A stretch of DNA of 64,000 nucleotides from Methanoregula sp. UBA154. GTDB taxonomy: Archaea > Halobacteriota > Methanomicrobia > Methanomicrobiales > Methanospirillaceae. Positions 54,216-62,800 of the stretch are shown here, piece by piece. The position numbers and the translations under genes were made by a program. Every line of letters starts with the position of its first letter. Within the stretch, counting starts at the first letter, position 1. Where the stretch lies: NCBI GenBank assembly GCA_002502245.1, contig DAPW01000015.1:169333-233332 (forward strand). Reading direction: 5' to 3'. Under the pieces are notes generated by a model. It did not search any database and was not told the origin of the DNA. It was given only the letters and a program-made list of their open reading frames with translations.

Positions 54216-54789
54216 AGAGTGCAGCATACACATCGAGTTTTAATAATACCTTTGCCCTCTCAAACCTCGACTCAACGGTGTTGAATATGACGAATCTCCC
54301 GTCACTGGTGCTGGCATTCAGACCTCCTGCACAGGTTATATCCGTGACGACCCCGCAGTTTAATCTGAGTTCAGGCAGCAGTTTTTTACAGAGCGCCTCA
54401 TCCCGTTTATCGATATGCAGCTGGATCTCTTCTCCTTCCAGCTCATGAACAACCTCGTTCAACAGGTTCCGGAAAAAATCCTCGTAGCCGGCCTGCCCGC
54501 GTACCGATGAGAGAATCTTCCGGGCTTCCGTAAATGCCTGTACAAATACCGCCTCCTTGGCCTGGATCAGATGCATCCGGGTTTTTTCATGGATCTTTCC
54601 CAGAGATTTGCGCCTCTCGCTCTCCACGGTTTTTTTCACCGTGTCCAGGTGCCTTTTTTTGATGATCTCATCCTTTTTTCTGGCCTCTGAAATCATCTCC
54701 TCTGCATCCCGGATTGCCTTTTCCTTAACGCCCCTGATCTTGTCGTCGGCACACTTCTCCACCGATTCAATTAACTGCTCATATGGCAT
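54193..54789 (-). CDS. atpE: A-type ATP synthase subunit E
   Basis: A 198-residue peripheral-stalk subunit that pairs with H. The N-terminal half is a long charged coiled coil (AIRDAEEMISEARKKDEIIK) and the C-terminal half is globular with CAGGLNASTSDGRFVIFNTV, the typical E-subunit finish. A 152-nt gap separates it from atpK. Confidence 0.92.
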   Translation of the reverse strand: MPYEQLIESVEKCADDKIRGVKEKAIRDAEEMISEARKKDEIIKKRHLDTVKKTVESERRKSLGKIHEKTRMHLIQAKEAVFVQAFTEARKILSSVRGQAGYEDFFRNLLNEVVHELEGEEIQLHIDKRDEALCKKLLPELRLNCGVVTDITCAGGLNASTSDGRFVIFNTVESRFERAKVLLKLDVYAALYGGTGGT

Positions 54790-54898
54790 CGTATCCCCCG
54801 CTTCTGTTCTGGTATTTTCTGGCCGGACCTGTCATGGGCAATCCTTCATCTTCCCTGGACACTATCCAGCTCCACTGAACATCCGATCTGGCCTGTCG

Positions 54899-54941
54899 CC
54901 GGATATCCGGTCTTTTCGACGGTTGGGCTCCGCTGTACAGC
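54899..54941 (-). promoter_or_regulatory. Two palindromes in the K-E gap of the atp operon
   Basis: CCGGATATCCGG (54899-54910) and GCTGTACAGC (54932-54941), both perfect, lie just after the atpK stop in an otherwise unexplained 152-nt gap. As RNA hairpins they could stabilise the atpK end of the message or mark a processing site, since many more copies of K than of the other subunits are needed. Confidence 0.4.
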
Positions 54942-55160
54942 TCATTCAAGCATGAGCATGATCATAGCTGCAACCACGAACCCCAGGATGACCAGAGTTT
55001 CAGGAATTGCAACAAGGATCAGCATGAGACCAAATGATTCCGGTTTCTCGGCAACCGCTCCGGCGCCGGCTGCCCCGATCTTTGACTGGGCAATCCCGGT
55101 TCCCAGCGCCCCGAGACCAAATGCAATTGCAGCTCCGATTGGTATTCCAAAATCTACCAT
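54942..55160 (-). CDS. atpK: A-type ATP synthase proteolipid subunit K (c subunit)
   Basis: A 72-residue single hairpin of two membrane helices. The first, GAAIAFGLGALGTGIAQSKIGAAGAG, has the glycine-rich packing of the c-ring; the second carries the ion-binding Glu in AIPETLVIL. The length shows one hairpin per subunit, unlike the multi-hairpin forms of some methanogens. The ion (H+ or Na+) cannot be settled from the Glu alone. ATG 55160 is taken over GTG 55169 because AGGACGTGG is then at a better distance. Confidence 0.92.
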   Translation of the reverse strand: MVDFGIPIGAAIAFGLGALGTGIAQSKIGAAGAGAVAEKPESFGLMLILVAIPETLVILGFVVAAMIMLMLE

Positions 55161-55270
55161 GTTAACCACGTCCTTTTTTTGTGTTTCCTGTACTGATTCT
55201 TTACTATCAGATGTTCAGTCGTCAATACATCTTATTTCCATGACCGGTACGATCTCCTGCGGTCATATCA

Positions 55271-57196
55271 TCAGTCTACCCCCCCTTTCTCTTTCATAAA
55301 GGGTTTGTATATCTTCCCACCCCCGTCATAAAATTTTGAGTGGAATTCCACCAGGTGCAACCTGAGTGAATGCAGGAACGGGGAGAACATTGCAAGCGCG
55401 ATATTGAGGATATGCATCATTGCGGCGATCAGAAATCCCACGGCAGCAACTTCCATCATCCCCCCGAGCTTGTTCGCTACGAGTGCGAGGACGACGGAAG
55501 CCATGCCAATCGCCATCAGCCTCGCGTAGGAGAGGATATTGACCGCGGTGCTCATGATCTCGATCGCCCCGAAGAACCCGCCGCCGTAGATGATCATTAT
55601 CAGGGCGATAACGACAAGGAGGACACCCGGCAGGAGGAGGATGGCCGGTATCAGGTTCACTACGCTACCCATGCTGAGCAGTGCTCCGACGATCATCGCG
55701 ATCATGCCAGCCTTTTCTATGGCATGTTTTTTGCTCCTTTTCGCAATGGCATTGAGGGTCCCGATACCAAGGCCGAGCAGGACGTGGAATACACCGATTG
55801 CTATTGCAAGGATGAGGAGGGGGACAATTGCCTCGATTCGGTTCCAGGTGATCCCCATGAAGGTGATCGGATGGAACCAGCCCATCTCCTCACCGAAATT
55901 CCCGAAGAATTCCCCGAACAGGAATCCAAAGAAAATTGTCGGTATTGAGGAGATGATCAGGATGTCCATCAGGTGCTGGAGCCAGATCTCGGTTTTGTAC
56001 ATCTTTTTTACGATGAGGCCAAATACGAGAATGATGGCCCCGTATGCGATGTCTCCGACCATCAGTCCGAAAAAGAACGGGAAGAAGAACGCCATCAGCG
56101 GGGCCGGATCGACTTCCCCGTATCGTGGCATACTGACGATGTTTATGAGAAATTCAAAGGGCTTCACAATCGCCGGGTTGTCATAGAAGGAGGGGGCATC
56201 GTCCATCTTCTCCGGACTTACCTCAACCTCCAGGACAATCACCCTGCTCCCAAAGGTTTTCTCCAGCGCCCCTTTTGTCAGCTTGAGGTACTTTTTCGGG
56301 ACCCACCCCTCGATCAGGAAGGTATACTCCGTCTGGCCGAATTTACCAAACACCCCCGCCTCTTCGTTCCGGTCCTCAAGCACCTTTTTCAGGACGGAAA
56401 GTTCCTGGTACCACTCCCGGGAAAGATCTTCAAGCTTTCCATCGATTACTGCCATGTCGTCAATTGTTTTTTTCCTTTTCTCGGTGATCAGCTGGAGAAT
56501 TTCAATAAACGGCTTTCCCAGGTACTCCTGGGGCATTCTCACTTCATTGACGTTCTGGGAAAAGATGAACGAGTGGACCTGCTCGGAATATTTTTTATTG
56601 AAGATGATGACGGTGGCAATGGATGTTTCGTCAACATCGGCAGAGATCAGCTCAAACTGGTTCCGGGTGATCTCCACCAGCGCATTCCTGACAAGTTCCA
56701 GAATATCCCGGAACTCACGCTGAATGAGAACCACGGTGATCTCGAACCCTTTTAAAATTGGCAGCTGGCTCTCCAGGGGCTGAATCTTTTTGATGATCTT
56801 CTCATACCGGTCAAGGGCGTTTAAGGAATATTCCATGGAGCTCTTTTGTTCGGCAAGGTCCTTTGTTGTCGATTCGAGAGCCGTGGCCACAAGGGTTGCC
56901 CGTTCGATCAGCTCACCCTGGCTTTTTTTCCGCAGCTCATCAGTGATCTGAGCCTGCTTCTGCGGGTCATCCGGTATTCTCGGGAGAGAGAGGAAGATCC
57001 CCCCGATCTTCATCAGGATGCTGGTGAGTTCTCCCGCTTTTAAAAAATCCATCTTTCTGAGGATCGTATCCCCGGGGAGGATGGTCTTTGATACGTCTTC
57101 CAGATGGACGGTACCGGTCTGGTACAGGACATCCACAACGCTCTGAAGATCATTTTTTGGCCCGATAACCTGGATTTTTTTCATCTTCTGCAGCAT
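55271..57196 (-). CDS. atpI: A-type ATP synthase subunit I (a-subunit)
   Basis: A 641-residue membrane subunit forming the ion channel against the c-ring. The first 350 residues are cytoplasmic coiled coil; about eight membrane helices follow. SYARLMAIGMASVVL holds the essential Arg of the channel, and PFFFGLMVGDIAYG, FGFLFGEFFGNFG and HPITFMGITWNRIEA are well-conserved loops. A 110-nt gap before atpK is larger than elsewhere in the operon. Confidence 0.94.
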   Translation of the reverse strand: MLQKMKKIQVIGPKNDLQSVVDVLYQTGTVHLEDVSKTILPGDTILRKMDFLKAGELTSILMKIGGIFLSLPRIPDDPQKQAQITDELRKKSQGELIERATLVATALESTTKDLAEQKSSMEYSLNALDRYEKIIKKIQPLESQLPILKGFEITVVLIQREFRDILELVRNALVEITRNQFELISADVDETSIATVIIFNKKYSEQVHSFIFSQNVNEVRMPQEYLGKPFIEILQLITEKRKKTIDDMAVIDGKLEDLSREWYQELSVLKKVLEDRNEEAGVFGKFGQTEYTFLIEGWVPKKYLKLTKGALEKTFGSRVIVLEVEVSPEKMDDAPSFYDNPAIVKPFEFLINIVSMPRYGEVDPAPLMAFFFPFFFGLMVGDIAYGAIILVFGLIVKKMYKTEIWLQHLMDILIISSIPTIFFGFLFGEFFGNFGEEMGWFHPITFMGITWNRIEAIVPLLILAIAIGVFHVLLGLGIGTLNAIAKRSKKHAIEKAGMIAMIVGALLSMGSVVNLIPAILLLPGVLLVVIALIMIIYGGGFFGAIEIMSTAVNILSYARLMAIGMASVVLALVANKLGGMMEVAAVGFLIAAMMHILNIALAMFSPFLHSLRLHLVEFHSKFYDGGGKIYKPFMKEKGGVD

Positions 57197-57202
57197 ATGC
57201 CC

Positions 57203-57520
57203 TTACTCCATGGATACGGTTTTCACGATCATCTGTATTGCCGGTTGTAAGTTCCGCTCTCCCGTTTCTTTCAGGGAGATCGCTTCCAGGTTGCCCCGGG
57301 TCATGAGCTGATCACGCTCTTTTTTTATAACCTCCATCTCGTTCTCGTAATATTCCTGTGCAGCTGCCGCCCCCTCTCTCTCTGACTTCTCGATCATCGC
57401 TTCAGCATCTCTTCTCGCCTTCAGGACGATCTCCTCAGCATCCCTTCGCGTTTCTTCGATCTGGATGTTGAGCATCAGTTCTTTTTCCCGGATTTGCTGC
57501 AATAATGTTTTATCGGTCAT
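57203..57520 (-). CDS. atpH: A-type ATP synthase subunit H
   Basis: A 105-residue, highly charged coiled-coil protein, forming the peripheral stalk together with E. EEIVLKARRDAEAMIEKSE shows the right-handed coil pattern with Ala at regular places. Located directly upstream of atpI as in Methanosarcina ahaH. Confidence 0.88.
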   Translation of the reverse strand: MTDKTLLQQIREKELMLNIQIEETRRDAEEIVLKARRDAEAMIEKSEREGAAAAQEYYENEMEVIKKERDQLMTRGNLEAISLKETGERNLQPAIQMIVKTVSME

Positions 57521-57538
57521 TATCCTCTGCCCCCGTTC

Positions 57539-57751
57539 TTACAATCCATGCCGTTTTTTAAAGACGGAGGTTACGCCGTGTGTTCCAGGACCGGGATAGG
57601 AATTGTTACCGGTTTCTGCAGTATTGGAACTGATCAAATCCCGTGCCTTGCCCGCTGCAGTGTCGATCCTGTCCCTGCACCGTTCAACTGCACTTGCCTT
57701 GATTTTCTCGATTAGTATGGAAAGATCCTGTGGCACAGCCGTAAACCTCAT
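57539..57751 (-). CDS. Small protein at the head of the ATP synthase operon
   Basis: A 70-residue protein whose stop lies 18 nt before atpH. A helical stretch of about 30 residues, DLSILIEKIKASAVERCRDR and on, is followed by a Gly/Asn/Pro-rich tail. It is not one of the standard subunits and I recognise no family. The operon promoter (TATA-like CATATATCG at 57784-57792) lies 37 nt upstream of its ATG, so it should be the first gene translated. It may assist assembly or regulation, but only position supports that. Confidence 0.55.
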   Translation of the reverse strand: MRFTAVPQDLSILIEKIKASAVERCRDRIDTAAGKARDLISSNTAETGNNSYPGPGTHGVTSVFKKRHGL

Positions 57752-57783
57752 ATATCACTGATGTGGTCTACAACACCATAGAC

Positions 57784-57792
57784 GATATATGT
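57784..57792 (-). promoter_or_regulatory. TATA-like promoter of the atp operon
   Basis: CATATATCG on the minus strand, about 37 nt before the ATG of the 70-residue gene, leaving a leader of about 11 nt with GTGATAT. Confidence 0.5.
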
Positions 57793-58646
57793 TTCGCTCG
57801 TTTTTGATTTTGATTCTGATTAAAGAATAGAAAACAGTTCATAAAATGAACCGGCCGTCCTGCGCTATTTTTCCGGGAACATGGACCCGTGAGGCATTAT
57901 GCTGCAGGCCGTCCCGCAAAAACGGGATGCGGTGGTCCTGAAACTGCACGACCGGTACGGGTAAACCGGCCTGTATCAGGTCTGGCATAAAAAGGCGATT
58001 TGTGTGGACATTTTCACAAAATCCGGGTTATTGATCATCCGGCTCTGGAGAAAACGTGGTTTTTTAAAAAGGGCTCTGATCCCCCCACCTGCACCACCGG
58101 TTCCCCCGCCGGGGGGCAGGAAGCAGGGAAAGACCCGGATTACTGAGCAGCTCATACCTTCCCATCGCAATCGTGGGCTGCCCTGGCGGCTGGGATGAAC
58201 CTCCCGGGAGCGTCAGAGTTTCCCATTGAATTCCCCAGAGCAGATCTTTTTCAATCTCACCCGTATCCTGCCATTCAGAATGAATGCAGCTGGAAAGGAC
58301 CTGGACGGTTCACCTGCGATGTCGCGGTCCGGCCCCTGTCCGTTTTGATGACCATCTCCCATAAACACCGGCAGGAGCGGAAGATTTGTGAAAATGCGCT
58401 TCTGGTATCCCTGACAGTTGGTTCCGTCTTTTGGCAACGCCACCGGGCACCGGATCCCCGGACTCCCCCACACGCCGGGGGTGGCGGCTGCCGGTGTTGT
58501 CGGCCGTTTTCCGCTGCAGGGCATTGCCTCTGCGGTCATCCTTTTCGTCCCCGGTCGACCGGAGTTCCAGGGACCGGTGGAAAATGGAAACAACCATCTG
58601 GTACAGTGCCCAGATTAGTGATACGTATGTCAGGAACGGTGGAACC
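57793..58646. other. Large intergenic region, repeat B copy 3 inside
   Basis: No gene is supported across more than 850 bases. A hairpin GTCCCGCAAAAACGGGAT lies at 57911-57928, and repeat B copy 3 covers 58047-58178. The 151-codon plus-strand frame at 58195-58650 looks non-genic (low-complexity, no ribosome binding site). The HEAT gene promoter must be near the right end. Confidence 0.45.
58047..58178 (-). repeat. Dispersed repeat B, copy 3 (inverted)
   Basis: Reverse complement matches copies at 23464 and 41146: GATTGCGATGGG, then CCCC..GGGG, ACCGGTGGTGCAGG, GATC, and AAAAAACCACGTTTTCTCC. The inverted orientation with respect to the other copies rules out simple tandem duplication. Confidence 0.68.
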
Positions 58647-59162
58647 ATGAATAACACTGACGAGAAGATCCAAGAGTTCATCGCAGCTCTTGGCGATCCC
58701 TCCCTTGAAAAACGACACGAGGCCGTATCGGCCCTCCGGGAGATCGGGGAGCCCGCGGTTGCCCCCCTTATCACGGCAGTTGCTGACGCACAGGACAATG
58801 ATCGCCGCTGGTATGCAGCGGTTTCCCTCTCCCGGATCGGTGTGCCTGCCATTGCCCCGCTGATCGCGGCGATGGAGGTTCACACCAGCCGGGATTTCCG
58901 GAAATACGCCGCTGCTGCCCTCGGGGAGATCGGGGTTCCGGCCATCGATGCCCTGATCGACGGCATGGCAGGCGACGACCGTGAGCTGCGGGGATTTTTA
59001 TCGCAGGCGCTCTGCCGGATTGGCAAGCCTGCTGTCGAACCGCTCATCCGCCGGCTCGGGGACGACAACGAGGTAATCCGGAGCTGTGCAACGCTGACCC
59101 TCTGGCAGATGGGCGAGACCGGGCTTCCCCCGATGGTGAAGAATGTGCAGGAAGAGGAGTGA
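58647..59162 (+). CDS. Short HEAT-repeat protein
   Basis: A 171-residue protein of about five HEAT-like repeats, each with the pattern 'VSALREIGEPAVAPLI', 'VSLSRIGVPAIAPLI', 'AALGEIGVPAIDALI', 'ALCRIGKPAVEPLI'. It is a relative of the 401-residue protein at 38619, differing in length. The ATG at 58647 has GGTGG six nt upstream. The frame open upstream of it (to 58431) is low-complexity and is not part of the protein. It acts as a probable scaffold. Confidence 0.82.
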   Translation: MNNTDEKIQEFIAALGDPSLEKRHEAVSALREIGEPAVAPLITAVADAQDNDRRWYAAVSLSRIGVPAIAPLIAAMEVHTSRDFRKYAAAALGEIGVPAIDALIDGMAGDDRELRGFLSQALCRIGKPAVEPLIRRLGDDNEVIRSCATLTLWQMGETGLPPMVKNVQEEE

Positions 59163-59885
59163 ATCCTGATCTTTGTTCGGTTATCGTTCATTGCTCTCAC
59201 GGTTTTAACGGGTACCAGAAGCTGCGTGGAAACGAATGATGGGGGTAGATGCCTCCGTATCTCACCGGCATGCCGGACGCCGCCGCGTCCGACGGGGCTT
59301 CCTTGTGCGGCGGATCAGTGACGATAGGGAGAGTTGAAAACAGCGCACTGCCCCACCGTTCCGAAAGGGGGCTCCGTGGGGAGAAGCCCTCGTAATTATC
59401 GGACCGTTCAACAATTTTCATTCTTCTGGGGTGAACTCATCGTTCATGCCCGTTTCTCCAGCACAGCATTTTTCCACAAGGGCAAATTATCAACGTACCC
59501 CAGACTTCTCGCTTTAACAGGAGTCCCCCCTTGCGCCAGCCCTGCCCCGTTGGGGGCTCATGGCGCATAGTGATTCCTCTGTATTACCCAAAATCACGGT
59601 TCAGGTACTACAGCACTATCGCAACCGGGGCTCCAAAAGCGGCGGGGCAAAGCCCCGGAAAGTGTCGGTGTTTTTCGATCCCTGACGGGTGCACTTTTCC
59701 GCCTTCCATTCCGTGGAGGCAATTTTCCTTGTTTTTCTGTCGTAAATCCTTCATGAACCCAAGGGTTAAAATAACACGGTACCCTTCCACAATTATGCGT
59801 GACCTCATACGCGACATTTTTTTATTCCAGGGTTTTTCCGGCCATCATCCCAACCCATAAATCCCCTCCCGCAGAATTTACCGGT
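59163..59885. other. Intergenic region before polC, repeat A copy 2 inside
   Basis: No gene is seen. Repeat A copy 2 covers 59481-59788, leaving about 97 nt to the polC start. Before it, a C/G-rich segment (59250-59395) contains short inverted arms. The polC promoter may lie within the end of the repeat or just after it (ATTTTTTTATT near 59815-59825). Confidence 0.45.
59481..59788 (+). repeat. Dispersed repeat A, copy 2
   Basis: Matches 15414-15713 along its whole length in the same orientation, with GGGCAA at one end and GTACCC at the other. The stretch GTATTACCCAAAATCACGGTTCAGGT and CTACAGCACTATCGCAACCGGGG near the middle is almost identical between the copies. It contains CGGGGC-AAA-GCCCCG as in copy 1. 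Confidence 0.8.
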
Positions 59886-62800
59886 ATGCTTGAGCTCTCG
59901 CCCGCGATGCAGGCCTACGAAAAGTCCCTCCTGGACGAACTGCACCGCGCCATTGCGATAGCCAAAGAGGCCCGCAAACAGGGCCTCGACCCCTCGCTCG
60001 ATGTCGAGATCCCGATTGCAAGCGACCTTGCCGACCGTGTTGAGGTTCTCGTTGGAGTCAAGGGTGTGGCGGTCAGAATCCGTGAGCTTGAAGCCACGAT
60101 GTCCCGCGAAGAGGCCGCCCTCCGGATCGGCGATGACTTCGTTGCCCGGAAGTTCGGCGAGAAGGACACGATGGAGGTCCTCGACCACGCGATCCGGGTT
60201 GCGATGGCCCTCCTGACCGAAGGCGTTGTATCCGCACCCACGGAAGGGATTGCAAAGGTTGCCCTTGGCAGGAATGATGACGGGACCCAGTACCTGATGA
60301 TCTTCTACGCAGGACCGATCCGGAGTGCCGGCGGTACTGCACAGGCCATGTCCGTGCTTGTCGGGGACTACGTGCGCCTGAAACTGGGGATCAACCGCTA
60401 CATTGCGCGGCAGGAGGAGGTGGAACGATATATCGAGGAGATCCGGCAGTACAACTCCATCATGAACCTCCAGTACCTCCCGAGCGAGGCCGAGATCCGG
60501 ATCATCATCGAGAACTGCCCGGTCTGTGTTGACGGCGAAGCGACCGAGCAGGAAGAGGTCTCGGGCCACCGCAACCTCGAGCGGGTGGAGACGAACGTTG
60601 TACGGGGAGGCATGGCGCTCGTCATCGGCGAAGGTATCGCCGGCAAGGCCCGGAAGCTCAAGGGCCGTGTCGAGAAGATGAAGATGACCGGCTGGGACTG
60701 GCTCGACAAGCTGATCGCCGGTGCGGCAAAGAGCGGGGACGGGGAAAAGACCGTGGGCATTAAACCCCTCGACAAGTACCTCCGCGATCTCATTGGAGGA
60801 CGCCCCGTCTTTGCGTACCCGATGCGGAAGGGCGGGTTCCGGCTCCGGTACGGGCGGTCCCGGAACACCGGGTTTGCCGCGGCCGGCATGCACCCGGCCA
60901 CCCTCTATGTTCTCGGGGAGTTCCTTGCCACCGGCACCCAGATGAAGACCGAGCGGCCGGGCAAGGCCTGCGGTGTCGTGCCGGTCGACTCAATCGAGGG
61001 GCCGATCGTGCGGCTGAAGAACGGGGACGTGCTCCGGATTGATGACGAGGCGACCGCTAAGCGGCTGGTCACTCAGATCGAGAAGATCCTTGACGTCGGC
61101 GAGATCCTCATCTCGTACGGGGAATTTCTGGAGAACAACCACCCGCTCGTCCCCGCGGGGTACTGTTCCGAGTGGTGGCAGCTGGATATGGGCGAGGGAG
61201 TAACACCTCCGAAAAACGAGGAGGATGCGCTGGCAATGGCGCGGGCAGGGGGGTATCTCCACCCGGAGTACATGTGGTTCTGGGACGACATCACGAGTGA
61301 GCAGATACGAGCCCTTGCTGACGCCGTTGCAGCCGGCGGATCGGTTGAGGACGATACACTCCGCCTCCCCCCTGATCCGGCAACAAAGTCCTCGCTCGAA
61401 ACAATTCTCATCCCCCACCAGGTACTCGAGGATGGCAGCATGCAGATCCGGTCATACCGGGCATTCCTTGCCTGCCTCGGTCTTACCGACGACCTGAAGA
61501 AACAAACAACGTGGGCGGATGCACCGGAAGACGCATCCCCGCTCAACCTAATCATGCATGTCAGCGGCATGAAGCTCCGGTCCCGGTCGGGGACGAGGAT
61601 CGGGGGTCGTATGGGCAGGCCGGGAAAATCCAAGCCACGGAAGATGAACCCGCCACCGCATGCACTCTTCCCGCTCGGGGACTCGGGGGGAGCAAGGCGC
61701 TCGTTCCAGTCGGCATCCACCCATACCGCGGAAACGGACCAGAACAATACCGAGATCGACTTCCAGAAGGAAGGGGGAATCATCGAGATCGAGGTGGGAC
61801 GGCGGCGCTGTTCGCAGTGCGGGGAGATCGGGTACCTCTGCCGGTGCGAGAAGTGCGGGGGGCATACCGATGCGATCTTTACCTGCACAAAATGCGGCCG
61901 GGAAACAACGCTTCCCCGCTGCGTCGGTTGTGACGCTCCCGCCACGTGCAGCCAGCGGGTGACCCTTGACGTGAAAGGGGAGTACGCAAAGGTCATGGCA
62001 CGCCTCGGGCTCAAGACGGACAGTATTGCCCTCGTCAAAGGAGTCAAGGGGGTGATCTCGAAGGAGAAGACGGTCGAGCCGATGGAAAAAGGCATCCTGC
62101 GGGCTATCCGGAACATCTGGGTCTTCAAGGACGGGACGACCCGGTTCGACATGATCGACCTGCCGCTCACGCACATCCGGCCCGACGAGGTCCGGGTTTC
62201 CGTTGAACAGCTCCGCTCGCTGGGCTACACGAAGGACACCTACGGGTACGATCTCCAGAACGAAACGCAGGTGATCGAGCTCCACCCGCAGGACATCCTC
62301 GTCTCGGACTCCTGCGCCGGGTACATGGTCAGCGTTGCGCAGTTCATCGACGACCTCCTCGTCAAATGCTATGGCCTCGAACCGTTCTACCGGATCACAA
62401 AGCCCGAAGACCTTGTCGGCCACCTCGTGATCGGGCTCGCACCGCACACGAGTGCCGGCGTCCTTGCCCGGATCATCGGGTTCACCCGGGCAAACGTGGG
62501 GTATGCCCACCCGTTCTTCCATGCCGCAAAACGGCGGAACTGCTTCTTTGGCGACACGGAGATCGAGGTGCTGGACGGCAGGAAATGGATAAAGACACCG
62601 ATCCGGAAGTTCGTGCTGGAAAATTTCGACATCTCCCAGCCGGGTATCGACCGTCTCGGCACCTATTATTCGGATCCCGCCCGCCCGTTTTTCACCCGCT
62701 CGGTTGACACCGCCGGGGGCATCCACATCCGGAAGATCACCTCGGTCTCGATCCACCGTTCTCCGGCAAACCTGATCCGGTTCAAAACAGCCCGGGGACG

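Noticed and set aside
58195..58650. 151-codon plus-strand frame before the HEAT gene
   Set aside because: Low-complexity, Cys/Gly/Pro/Arg-rich translation typical of GC-rich non-coding DNA; no start signals.
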